Origin: Ovis canadensis | Taxonomy: Eukaryota; Chordata; Mammalia; Artiodactyla; Bovidae | NCBI RefSeq assembly: GCF_042477335.2 | Contig: NC_091262.1 | Span: forward strand, 46,969,001 to 47,033,000 | Length of the DNA: 64,000 nt | Direction of reading: 5' to 3' | Shown here: positions 22,235-32,449 of the stretch, one piece after another | Position numbering within the stretch: the first letter of the stretch is position 1 | Layout of the letters: each line of letters begins with the position of its first letter | Translations under genes and position numbers: made by a program | Notes under the pieces: generated by a model | What the model saw: the letters and a program-made list of their open reading frames with translations, nothing else | The model's database searches: none | Told to the model about the DNA's origin: nothing

Positions 22235-22740
22235 TTATTTGCATGGGTTTCAGTTACTGTCTAGTTTCCTTTCATTTCACCTTGTAGGGCTCTCTCGAGC
22301 ATTTCTTGATCAGGACAGGTCTAGTGGTCACAGACTCCCTCTGCTTTTGTTTATCTGGGAATGTCTTGATTTCTTGTCTCTCCCTCCCTTTTTTTCCTTT
22401 CTTATTTTTGCTGTACTATGTAGCTTACAGGATTTCAATTCCCTAACCAGGGACTGAACCCAAACCATTCTAGTGAAAGCCTGGGATCCTAACCCTCCCT
22501 TTTTAAGTACCATTTTTGTGGACACAGGGTTTTTCATTGACAGTTTGCCTTTTTCTTTGAGAATAACAGCCCACTGTCTTCTTTGGCTCCCACTATCTTC
22601 TTTGGCTTTCTGAAGAGAAATCTGTAGATAATCTTTTGGAGGATCCCATGTTGATAATTATGAGTAATAGGATTATTATTTTCTTCTAGTAGGTAGAAAA
22701 TTTTCATTAAAGCAGCATAAAAATATTCACTTAGACGCAC
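22235..22740 (-). mobile_element. Old L1 remnants with a CHR SINE inside
   Basis: L1-type antisense text ('cttgatcaggacaggtctag', 'tgcttttgtttatctgggaa') flanks an antisense CHR SINE at about 22388-22498 ('aattccctaaccagggactg'). The L1 copy is old and fragmentary. Confidence 0.55.
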
Positions 22741-22844
22741 ATGTGTGTGAATTTGTAAACAAATCTTTCTGTACATCTACCTACCTATCTAATCTTTATT
22801 CCCTATTGCAATCTGACCTCCGCCTGAAAGTACCTCTTATGCCT

Positions 22845-23285
22845 GCTGGTGACAAATTCAGTTTTTATATATCTACAGGTATCTTCTGCTGAGTCCTGCA
22901 CCAAGGCCACAGAAGCGGAGCTCAGAACTGAGGTCACCTCCAAAACTCACTGAGCCCCTTTATAACCATTGCCAAAAGCCCCCCAGTCATCACCAGCAGG
23001 CCTCCTGACTCATAATTAAGCAAAAATGCCCACCCCAGTGCTCACCCTATAGCACCCTAACCAATTACCTAATGCCAATTTCCCAACAGGAATTTTCTTT
23101 GCCTTGAGACTATAAAAATTGGCTGCTAGCCCACAAAAATGGTCGACTCCCAGGTCTGTCAGGAGGGTGGTGTGCTGTGCTCGAAGCACCTTTGTTATCT
23201 CTGCTCCTTGCTCGTAATAAACTTGCTCCCTTCTGAAATACTCTGCGTCTGGAAATTCTTTTCCAGCCTGTGCTCAGACTGCCTC
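22845..23285 (+). mobile_element. Solitary LTR fossil (class I-like)
   Basis: LTR-like order of parts: U3-type text, a TATAAAA at about 23112, then 'gctccttgctcgtaataaac' with a poly(A)-type AATAAA, and a short U5-like end 'ctgcgtctggaaattctttt'. No internal sequence is seen next to it. It looks old and probably 5'-trimmed. Confidence 0.55.
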
Positions 23286-23289
23286 AATA

Positions 23290-24160
23290 TCTTCTCTTCT
23301 TGTCTCCTTTCCTGACATACATTTTTTCTCTGTCTTGAACTTGACACTGCAGCCATTTCCTGTTAGCTCATTGAAGGTCATTGATGGTCTTCTGTTTCCA
23401 GCTGTTTCTGTTGAGAAGTCAGCTCTCAATCTAATTCTTGCTCCTTTGAAGGCAAGTTGACTTTTCCCCTCAAATTCTATTAAGATTAAAAAATAATTGT
23501 CTTTGGTTTTCTGATATTTTACCATAATGTAGCTAGGAGTATAATTAATTTTATTTATCTTGCTTGGAAATTATAAAGCTTCATTATTTTTAAAAAATCC
23601 TGTCTTTGACTCTAATTGAAGGCATGTTTGAGTTCCTTAGTGTAGCCTCCATGTCTCCTATTCTCTCTTTCACATGTTTTATTCTTTAATCTCTTCAAGT
23701 TTAATTCAGAATATTTTCTTCTGACCTGTCTACAAACTCACTAATTCTCTCTTCAGTTTTATCTAACTGACTGTGAAAACCATTAATTATTGTACTTTTC
23801 TACTTAGAGTTTTTTCTAACCTGCTGTGCCTTTTTTTTATAGTTTGGTAGTTTTAAATTTTTTCTCAGTCTTGAACATAGTAAGCGTGGTTATTTTTTAG
23901 TCTGATCATCCCAATATCTGATCTCTCTGGGGGTGTTTATTTTTTCTTCTCTCTCTCTGTTTTAAATAACTATTCCTGACTGGCTTATTCTGTTGGAAGA
24001 GAACATAGAATTAACAATGTGAAGACAGTTGGTTCTTATTTCAGAGAGACAGCAGTGAGCAGTCCTGAAGAGAGATTTTAGTTCCCTGCCCAGGAATTGG
24101 ACCTGAGTAGCCTGGATGAAAATCAGGACTCCTCGTCGCTAGACACCAGAGGCTAGAAGC
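23290..24160 (-). mobile_element. Old L1-like antisense DNA with CHR scrap
   Basis: 'gctgtttctgttgagaagtc' and 'agctctcaatctaattcttg' followed by T-rich text are typical of antisense L1. A decayed antisense CHR SINE is suggested at about 24060-24150 ('ttttagttccctgcccagga'). Confidence 0.5.
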
Positions 24161-24184
24161 TGGAAGCAAAGTTGCCCTGGCTCT

Positions 24185-24870
24185 TAACTCCCACTGAAAG
24201 CAAAAATATTTCAAGGAGGCAAAAACTGTAATAGGTACAAAGTTTATTATTAGAGACAGAGCGCAAGAAGTGGAAGAGCAGAGAGAAAGTTCGTTTATTT
24301 AAGACAGAAGCTAGGCAGAAACACACACCTAGAGAGAAAGGGTATGGGTGTCCTTCCTGATGAGAAAGTGTGCGGCAAAGAGGTGATTTACATCCCTTAT
24401 ATAGGACAGTTCTTCAGGGTTTTTGTTTACCTTTGGCCAATTTTTTCTTTTCCCCACCCCTGACCTGTTCTAGGACTCTCCGCAACATGTATGCACAACA
24501 TTTTGCTAAAATGGATTCTGCCGCAGAAGGCAGTAGGGATATTATTACTATGGGGGTACACTTATTATGGGGTGGTGTCCCCTCCATTTTTGACACCCAA
24601 GGAGCCTCCCTGCACGTGTGTAGACAGGGAAATTTTCCTTGACCTCAGGAGTGGTCATCTTATCTCTTTACTTCAACGAAGTTCAGCTTCTACCACTAGC
24701 TTTGTCCTTGGAGTGTCTGGCTGAGAACAAAGCTTCAATTTTACTCCACTTGTCAAATACCAGCTGTCCAGCTCAGGGGCACATCTATTTCCTACCTCAG
24801 TATCTGAGGTTGGGAAAAACATCCTCCCCTCCCTATACATGCCCACTGGCACAAGTGAAAAAATAACCAA
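24185..24870 (-). mobile_element. Solitary LTR fossil (class II-like)
   Basis: Read on the minus strand it shows a U3-like part, a TATATAAGGGATG box at about 24405-24393, two AATAAA-type signals (one in 'aataataaactttgtaccta'), and a U5-like end. The layout resembles ruminant class II (ERVK-like) LTRs. No internal part is present. Confidence 0.5.
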
Positions 24871-25004
24871 CTGTGAAGGAGCAGCTGAGATAGTGACTGG
24901 GAGTCAGGAGAAAGAGACATGGAACTCCAGGGCAGCTGAAGAGGCCATGCATGTGCTGGGAGGGCCCAGAGGCAGTGTTCCATGAATAATCTGAGTACAC
25001 AGAT

Positions 25005-26083
25005 TTTAGAAACATCTATTTCTGCTTTATTGACTATGCCAAAGCCTTTGACTGTGTGGATCACAATAAACTGTGGAAAATTCTGAAAGAGATGGGAATA
25101 CCAGACCACCTAACCTGCCTCTTGAGAAATCTGTATGCAGGTCAGGAAGCAACAGTTAGAACTGGACATGGAACAACAGACTGGTTCCAAATAGGAAAAG
25201 GAGTACCTCGAGGCTGTATATTGTCACCCTGATCATTTAACTTATATTCAGAGTACAAGTTGGAATCAAGATTGCCGGGAGAAATATCAATAACCTCAGA
25301 TATGCAGATGACACCACCCTTATGGCAGAAAGTAAAAAGGAACTAAAAAGCCTCTTGATGAAAGTGAAAGAGGAGAGTGAAAAAGTTGGCTTAAAGCTCA
25401 ACATTCAGAAAACGAAGATCATGGCATCTGGTCCCATCACTTCATGGGAAATAGATGGGGAAACAGTAGAGACAGTGTCAGACTTTATTTTGGGGGGCTC
25501 CAAAATCACTGCAGATGGTGATTGCAGCCATGAAATTAAAAGACGCTTACTCCTTGGAAGAAAAGTTATGACCAACCTAGATAGCATATTCAAAAGCAGA
25601 AACATTACTTTGCCGACTAAGGTCCGTCTAGTTAAGGCTATGGTTTTTCCAGTGGTCGTGTATGGATGTGAGAGTTGGACTGTGAAGAAGGCTGAGCGCT
25701 GAAGAATTGATGCTTTTGAACTGTGGTGCTGGAGAAGACTCTTGAGAGTCCCTTGGACTGCAAGGAGATCCAACCAGTCTATTCTGAAGGGGATCAGCCC
25801 TGGGATTTCTTTGGAAGGACTGATGCTAAAGCTGAAGCTCCAGTACTTTGGCCACCTCATGCGAAGAGTTGACTCATTGGAAAAGACTCTGATGCTGGGA
25901 GAGATTGGGGGCAGGAGGAGAAGGGGGCGACAGAGGATGAGATGGCTGGATGGCATCACGGACTCGATGGATGTGAGTTTGAGTGAACTCCGGGAGATTG
26001 GTGATGGACAGGGAGGCCTGGCGTGCTGCGGTTCATGGGGTCGCAAAGAGTCGGACACGACTGAGCGACTGAACTGAACTGAA
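25005..26083 (+). mobile_element. 5'-truncated BovB LINE (reverse transcriptase 3' half)
   Basis: The frame opens with the RT motif DYAKAFDCVDHNKLWKILKE, continues GTTDWFQIGKGVPRGCILSP (RT motif region), then the block also seen in the copy at 20.8 kb, and ends in the BovB 3' tail 'gacacgactgagcgactgaa'. Stops and frameshifts interrupt it, so it is a dead LINE copy. It is closely similar to the 20.7-21.6 kb copy but truncated further upstream. Confidence 0.95.
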
Positions 26084-26355
26084 TGCCTCTGTGTCTTCCA
26101 CACAGATCTGTATAAGTATTTAAAGGTAAGTTGGCACTCCCCCCGCCCCGCCCTCTCTCCCTTCTGTCTCATGTTGGTTACTGCAATCCTGGCTCCTTTT
26201 TCCACATGAGGGTGAAAGGATGGAGGATCCTGCGTACATCATCCCTAAACTTCAATGAGATCCATATCCATCAGTTTCTGAATCTTCTGTGCCATGACAA
26301 TATTCTCGAATGTTCACATAGTGCCTCCTGCCTTGGCAGGCAGTTTCTTTACCAC

Positions 26356-26620
26356 TGCTGCTGCTGCTGCTAAGTTGCGTCAGTCGTGTCCGACTCTGTG
26401 CGACCCCATAGATGGAAGCCCACCAGGCTCCTCTGTCCCTGGGATTCTCCAGGCAAGAACACTGGAGTGGGTTGCCATTTCCCTCTCCAATGCGTGAAAG
26501 TGAAGTCGCTCAGTCGTGTCTGACTCTTAATGACCCCATGGACTGTGGCCTACCAGGCTCCTCCACCCATGGGATTGAGTGTACTGGAGTGGGGTGCCAT
26601 TACCACTAGCGCCGCCTAAA
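26356..26620 (-). mobile_element. Bov-A2 SINE
   Basis: Antisense Bov-A2: 'tgctgctgctgctaagttgc', 'gggattctccaggcaagaac', 'ctcagtcgtgtctgactctt'. The 3' part is rearranged near 26575-26620. Confidence 0.85.
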
Positions 26621-26639
26621 TGTACTACTTTAATGCTAT

Positions 26640-26935
26640 TGAAGGATTGATGTTCAGTCACTCTGTCATGTCTGGCTCTTTGCAACCCCATGGACTGTAG
26701 CACGCCAGACTTCCCTGTCCTTCACCGTCTCCCAGAGCTAGCTCAAACTCATGTCCGTTGAGTCAGTGATGCCATCCAACCATCTCATCCTCTGTCGTCC
26801 CCTTCTCCTCCTGCCTTCAATCTTTCTCAGCATCAGGGTCTTTTCCAAGGAGTCAGTCCTTTTCATCAGGTGGCCAAAGTATTGGAGCTTCAGCTTCAGC
26901 AGCAATACTTCCAATAAATATTCAGGGTCGATTCA
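26640..26935 (-). mobile_element. BovB LINE fragment
   Basis: Antisense BovB: 'gatgttcagtcactctgtca', 'catgtccgttgagtcagtga', 'cttcaatctttctcagcatc', 'caggtggccaaagtattgga'. Confidence 0.85.
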
Positions 26936-27009
26936 AGCATAGTTGATTTAAAATGTTGTGTTAACTTCTTATGTAAAATAAAGTGATTCAGTTTTACATA
27001 TGTTACCAA

Positions 27010-27490
27010 CCAGAGTTCTTGGTCTCCTTAATCAATAGAAATTGATCAGAAGCCAGACAAGAAAATCAGGCAAGGCTTTATTAAGGGGCCCCTGCTGTAG
27101 CAGGGAGGAGTGAGAACAAGTAACAGATTCCCTTGCTTTCTCACTCACTGGGGAGTGGGCAAGCTGGTTCCTTATATGAGGTGAGCGTAGGGGTGTGTCC
27201 AAGGGTGGCTTAGGTGGTTTACCCACCCTTTAGGTGGTGGTGTGTGCAGGGGGCGTGCACAGTACCCTGCCTTTGCTCCTGAGCCCCTGCTTTTCCCCCC
27301 AGCTCTTTAGAATTGGCAGTTGGTCTTTTTGTGTCTTGTCGAGAATTTGCCCCAACAGGGCATGCAAACTTGCTAAAAGTAAGTATTTCTAGTCCCTTAT
27401 AGTTTCCTTGTATCTTGTTGCTCTAGGAGATGTTTGCTCAGGTTCAAGCATTGTAGCACTGCAGCAAAGGGTCCCAGGTCTTAGGTCCGT
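27010..27490 (-). mobile_element. Solitary LTR fossil, same family as the copy near 52 kb
   Basis: Read on the minus strand: a CATATAAGGAACC TATA-type region, a CTTAATAAAGCCTTGCC poly(A)-type signal, and an end 'ctgatcaatttctattgatt'. The same blocks in the same order occur on the plus strand near 52.1-52.47 kb. No internal part is present. Confidence 0.65.

Positions 27491-27493
<3 letters not shown>

Positions 27494-27530
<37 letters not shown>
27494..27530. repeat. (GT)n microsatellite
   Basis: An uninterrupted GT run of about 18 units. Confidence 0.98.
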
Positions 27531-27531
<1 letters not shown>

Positions 27532-27532
<1 letters not shown>

Positions 27533-28812
27533 TTTCATATGCTTTTCCATTATGGTTTGTCACAGGATATTGAATATAGTTCCCTGTGCAATACAGTACG
27601 ACCTTGTTGTTTATCCATCTTATATATAAGAGTTTGCCTCTGCTAACCCAAACTGCCAATCCTTTCCTCACCTACCTTTTGGCAACTGAAAGTCTGTTCT
27701 TTTTGAGTCCATTTTTGTTTCACAGATACGTTGATTTATACCATATATTAGATTCCACATATTGTTTTTGTTCAATTGCTCAGTCGTGTCCAACTCTTTG
27801 TGGACCCATGGACTGCAGCACGCCAGACTTCCCTGTCCTTCCCCATCTCCCAGAGCTTGCTCAAGCTCATGTCCATTGAGTCAGTGATGCCATCCAACCA
27901 TCTCATCCTCTGTTGTCCCCTTCTCCTCCTGCTTTCAATCTTTCCCAGCATCAGGGTCTTTTCTAATTAATCAGCTCTTCATATCAGGTGGCCAAAGTAT
28001 TGGAGCCTAAGCTTCAGCATTAGTCCTTCTAATGAATATTCAAGATTCATTTCCTTTAGGATTGACTGGTTGGATCTCCTTATAGTCTAAGGGACTCTCA
28101 GGAGTCTTCTCTAGCACCATAGTTCAAAAGCATTAATTCTTCAGCACTCAGCCTATTTATGGCTTGACTCTCACATCCATACATGACTACTGGAAAAACC
28201 ATCGCTTTGACTATATGGACCTTTGTTGGCAAAGTAATATCTCTGATTTTTAATATGCTGTCTAGGTTCACCATAACTTTTCTTCCAAGGAGCATATAAG
28301 TGATATCATATGGTATTTGTCTTTCTCTTTCTGACTGACTTTGCTTAGTGTGATCATCTGTAGGTCCATCCACGTTGCTGTAAATGGCATTTTTTAATGA
28401 GTGATTAAAATTTCATTATGTATCTGTATACACACGCACACACCACATCTTCTCTATCCATCTGTTGATGGACATTTAGGTTTTTCCATGTCTTGGCTAG
28501 TGTGAACTGTTCTTATGAACACAGAGGTGTGTCGTTTTCTTTTTGGACATGCTGTATGGCATGTGAGGTGGTAGTTCCCTGACCAGAGATCAAACCTGTG
28601 CCCCCTGCAGTGGAAGCATGGAGTCCTAACCACTGGGCCACCAGGGAATTCCTATGCATGTATCTCTTCTAATTATAGTTTCGTCAGGGTATATGCCCAG
28701 GAGTGGGATTGCTGGATCATATGGCAACTTTTTTGAGGGGGGGTTTGAGGAAACTCCATAGTGTTTCATACTATAAATTGTGGCTACACCAATTTACATT
28801 CCTAGAGGCACT
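27532..28812 (-). mobile_element. Antisense L1 3' end split by BovB and a CHR SINE
   Basis: L1 antisense text at 27532-27774 ('tagttccctgtgcaatacag', 'ctttttgagtccatttttgt') resumes at 28297 ('taagtgatatcatatggtat', 'atctgttgatggacatttag', 'ccaggagtgggattgctgga') and stops at 28812 where it meets the STIP1 pseudogene. Inside are a BovB piece (27775-28296) and an antisense CHR SINE (about 28530-28655). Confidence 0.8.
27775..28296 (-). mobile_element. BovB LINE fragment nested in L1
   Basis: Antisense BovB: 'tgctcagtcgtgtccaactc', 'catgtccattgagtcagtga', 'catacatgactactggaaaa', 'ttgactatatggacctttgt'. The L1 text joins across it at CATAT. Confidence 0.85.
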
Positions 28813-28814
28813 TC

Positions 28815-30470
28815 TGCATCTGCTCCAGGGTGATGCAGGGTCACTGGTCATCTGCTGCACCTGGAGGTAGCCATGGCCCCTCACGTCACACCTCCAGGCT
28901 GTCATGTCAGTCGTCCTGGGCCTTCGTGGAGCACCGGTAACCATCTATCACCTCCTTTACAATTGGAGTCCAGGTTTGGTGCCTTCTGGCTGGACATTTG
29001 TAACCTGTGGGTAATCTTTTATCACTTCAAGGGCAACCACTTTCCAAGGAAAACCCTTGATGAAGGTTGGTTCTGGCTGAATACAGTCTTCAGAGTTCTT
29101 GAGTGCCACCTAAAACCACAGGAGATTGCCATAGCAGGCCGGATCATTGTACAATCACTGTACAATTGGGCATTGTTTGGGTTCTGTTTGATGGATTCTG
29201 TCTAAATGCTTCCGGGGCTGGGCAGAGTCCCTGTCCTGAAAACATTCATTGCCTTTGTTCTCCTCTGAAGCCAACTCAGAGCTTAGGGAGGCTCTTGCTC
29301 CTTGAGGATTTTCTCTTTCTGTTGGCACTCTTTTTTAATTGGAGGGTAATTGCTTTACAATGCTGTGTTAGTTTCTGCTGTACAACATTGTGAAACACCC
29401 ATGTGTTTACATGTATCCCCTCCCCCCTGAGCCTCCCTCCCACCCCACTCCCCCCATCTAGATTATCACAGAGCACCGAGCTGAGTAGTATTGACATATA
29501 TACCCCTACCATATGTAGACTAGCTAGTGGGAAGCTGCTGGATAGCAGAGGGAGCCCAGTTCCATGCTCTGTTGGCATGTTTGGAGCGCACCTGGGATGC
29601 AGTGCTCTGCTGGAGACTTGTAAAAATGGATGGCATCCTTGTACTTTTCTTCTTTGAAATAAGAGTTGCCAATTTGAGCATAAGCCCTGGCCATCTGTTG
29701 ATAGTCCTTCTGGCCCACTTCAGCGGTCTTCTCACAAAGCTCCCGGCATTCACCGTAGTCACCCTTTGCAAAGAACGTGGCTGCTTGATTGGTCACGTAA
29801 ATCATGTTGGTGGAGTCCAGGCCCGTGGCTCTCTCATGGAGCTTCAAGGCTGTGTCAAAACCTTTCTCCTTATCAGCCCCAGTTCTTTGTCTTTCAGTGC
29901 CTGCTGCTTCTCTGGAAAGATCTGCGTTTGGCTCCGGCTTGGGCTGCTTTGGGGGAGGAGGTGGTGGTGCCGGTGTCGCAACGTCCTCCTCCTCAGGCAC
30001 ACTGCCCACACTGCCTGAGGAGGACGCTGGGAGTAGAGCAGTCATGATCAGGGATCTTGCAGGTTTGTGTCCAGGTTGAATGACTTGTTTCATAGTTGCT
30101 CTGTTAGTTCCTGGTAGGTAGGGTTAGTGGGCTGCGTCCTTGTCCTGGGATCACTCTCCAGCTTCTAGGACAGATTGAGTGTCCTGAAAGGGCTCATGCA
30201 TTTCTTCTCTGCCAACCAAGCCTCCATGATCTGTAAACCTTCTTTGAGCTGAAGAATGTTTGCCTTATGTGAATGTTTGCCTTATGTTTTAAACCCGCCT
30301 CAGAGGTTTGCTTGGCTTCTTCAAATTCGTTTGCGAACTCAAGAGCCTCTAGTTTTCCCGAGTAGCCCTTGCCCCAGTCAAGCTTGAAGCTGAGAGTTTT
30401 GTAGCCATCCTCGGAGGGGGTTTCTACTGTCTGCTGCATTCATTAATTCTTGGTTCATGTTTTCCTGTCT
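28815..30470 (-). pseudogene. STIP1P: STIP1 (HOP) processed pseudogene
   Basis: On the minus strand, with no introns, successive fragments match stress-induced phosphoprotein 1, the Hsp70/Hsp90 co-chaperone. They are [20 protein letters not shown] (TPR1 end, 30.40-30.25 kb), [20 protein letters not shown] (linker, about 29.98 kb), [20 protein letters not shown] and [20 protein letters not shown] (TPR2A, 29.80-29.62 kb), then KEKILKEQE, EENKGNECFQ, EDCIQPEPTFIKG (TPR2B, 29.31-29.0 kb) and LEQMQK near 28.82 kb. Stops and frameshifts are scattered throughout, and both termini are incomplete. A 240-bp L1 end splits it, and it stops at an L1 boundary on the left. Lack of introns shows it arose by retrotransposition of the mRNA. 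The real STIP1 gene is elsewhere. Confidence 0.9.
29328..29567 (-). mobile_element. Bovine-type L1 3' end inserted in the STIP1 pseudogene
   Basis: Minus-strand L1 3' UTR ('cagcagcttcccactagcta', 'ctccaattaaaaaa' end). A 10-bp target-site duplication TCTGTTGGCA lies at 29318-29327 and 29568-29577, exactly between the STIP1 codons CQQ and KEKILKE. Confidence 0.9.
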
Positions 30471-30474
30471 CCTC

Positions 30475-31065
30475 CTGGGCCTCGTTGCCTTAGCTGTGTG
30501 CCAAACATTTTAAAAACATTAGCTTGTAAAATGTTTTGAGGATTAAGATAATGTTATCTTCCACCAGAGGCAATTTCGTTTTCGTATCCCAGTGCCTGAA
30601 TTCATGAGCAATTCAAGATAATTGTAATCCAATTTTATGAATTGAGACTGAAAACTGGGCTGCAGTTTATGTGAGATATGGCTTACTTCCAGATCACCCT
30701 TACTCCCACGATATAGCCGTCCAGTGTTCCAAACCAATGGTCTATGGGTTTATGAGAACATAATGCACACCCTACCCCAAACTTTGGCAGGTCCTGGACT
30801 TCAGCTTTTGTCTCTATAGTAACCTAGAAGCTCTTCAAAGTACTGATCAGCTTCTCAGCTACCTTTTTATGATAGACAAACAGCCCCATGGGAAATGCAG
30901 CTCTGAATGCTGAACTTTTTGTCTCCTCCTTGTATCTTGGTCTAGGAGTTCTTCACTGTTGTGTTGACTCTCTGATGCCTTCATGCAGATTTCCATTTCA
31001 CTGCAGCCAGGGTTTTTATTAAAGGTAGACATTGTGCTGGTTTTCCAATTTTTTCCTTGGTTAAT
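30475..31065. other. Intergenic DNA, no gene recognised
   Basis: AT-rich, possibly with MIR scraps ('acattttaaaaacattagct'). No coding signal is seen. Confidence 0.4.
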
Positions 31066-31067
31066 GG

Positions 31068-31262
31068 GATTCCCTTGTGGTTTAGCCAGTAAAGAATCCA
31101 CCTGCAATGCGGGAGACCTGGGTTCAATCCCTGGGTTTGGAAGATCACCTGGAGAAGAGAAAGGCTACCCACTCCAATATTCTGGCCTAGAGAATTCCAT
31201 GGGATCGCAAAGAGTTGGACACATTGTGCTGGTTTTCCAAAGCGACTTTCACTTTACTTTAA
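31068..31262 (+). mobile_element. Bov-tA SINE carrying a 20-bp copy of its own flank
   Basis: Sense Bov-tA: 'gggattcccttgtggtttag', 'ccacctgcaatgcgggagac', 'ccatgggatcgcaaagagtt'. In place of the usual 'gactg' after GGACAC it carries ATTGTGCTGGTTTTCCAA, then resumes AGCGACTTTCACTTT. The same 20 bases (with the preceding AC) stand just upstream of the SINE at 31029-31048. Confidence 0.85.
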
Positions 31263-31264
31263 TG

Positions 31265-32020
31265 GGCGGTTCATAGTACCTACCCCTTGAGTCAGGAGCA
31301 AAAGCATGGAATTGGAAATGTGCCTGGAAAGAATGAGTGTTCCCACTTAGCCCAAGTGGAGGGTGCTTGTTGGGGAGACATGGAGATGTATGAAGAAAGC
31401 AAAATCATGAAGGGCTAAGAGCACCTAAAAGTGTGGGTTGCCTGGAAGGGATGTGTGCCCCCAAAGACTGCTCACTGCTCTCACTGAGTGAGCTCTGTTC
31501 ATGTCAGCTGAGTCAGGTGCTGCCAAGTCAGAGAAGGGAGGCCAGGCATAGTTTCTACCCAATACAGGTGTAAAGTCAGGGCTAGGGCAATGAAAAATAG
31601 AAAACCCCAAATAACAGTGGCTTGAATAACATAGACATCTATTTCCCTCTCATACCAAACAAGCTTGGAGGTGGATAGTCCACAACTGGTCAGGTGCTTC
31701 ACAAGGATGTCTAGGACCTTCCTGTTTGCTTCACCATCTGGCATTTACAGTCTCTACCGCATGGTTCAAGAGCTTGAGTTTCACATTTCAGTCAGCAAGA
31801 AGGAGAATGACAAAGAGTAACACTTTTTCCTTTTGGGGACATCCCTCATGGTGCTCTGCAGTCCATGGGGTTGCAAAAAGTTGGACTGAACCAAAATCAT
31901 GGTGCTCTTATCCTATTGGCCAGAACCAGGTCACATGGTCACACCTACTACAAGAGAGGCTGGGATATGTAGTCTTTATTCTGGACCACTGCATGCCCAG
32001 CTAAGAATAAGGGATAGTTG
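31265..32020. other. Intergenic DNA, no gene recognised
   Basis: No gene is visible. A short BovA scrap ('gtccatggggttgcaaaaag') lies at about 31860. Confidence 0.4.
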
Positions 32021-32024
32021 GGAA

Positions 32025-32150
32025 CTTCTCCAGCAGTCCAGTGGTTAAGACTCTGTGCTTCCAATGAGGGGGTGGAGGTTCAATCCCTGGTTGGGGAACT
32101 AAGACCCCACATGCCATGCAGTATGAAAAAGAAGAACAAGAAGAAGGGAT
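32025..32150 (+). mobile_element. CHR-type SINE
   Basis: 'gggaacttctccagcagtcc', 'agtggttaagactctgtgct', 'ttcaatccctggttggggaa' and 'cacatgccatgcagtatgaa', followed by an A/G-rich tail. Confidence 0.85.
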
Positions 32151-32409
32151 AGTATTAGTAATGAAAAATAGGAGAAGTATTCGGGGACAACTAGTGGTCT
32201 CTGCTAGTGCCCTCCCCTTTCCTATCCTGTCCAGTCCCTCTCCTCCAGGAAGCCTTCCCTGACATTTCCAATACTTAATAAGCCCCATTTCCTTTGCTTC
32301 ACAGTTCAGAGAATCTGACCACTGTAAGGAAATTTTGAATAAAAAAAATTACTAGATTTTTCCAATGGAAAACTATGCACTGTTTTGATTAAAACCATTC
32401 TTCTGAAAC

Positions 32410-32442
<33 letters not shown>
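32410..32442. repeat. (GT)n(AT)n microsatellite
   Basis: A GT run passes directly into an AT run. Confidence 0.95.
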
Positions 32443-32449
32443 TTTAAAC

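Noticed and set aside
25322-26205. 126- and 266-codon frames as host genes
   Set aside because: They are sense and antisense frames of a dead BovB LINE.
27494-27530. (GT)n run as a regulatory element
   Set aside because: It is a plain microsatellite with nothing around it to suggest function.
28873-29205. 110-codon plus-strand open frame as a gene
   Set aside because: It is the antisense of the STIP1 processed pseudogene.
29328-30470. STIP1-L1 chimera formed by template switching
   Set aside because: The STIP1 text resumes on the far side of the L1 (KEKILKE, EENKGNECFQ) and a 10-bp target-site duplication flanks the L1, so it is a later insertion into the pseudogene.
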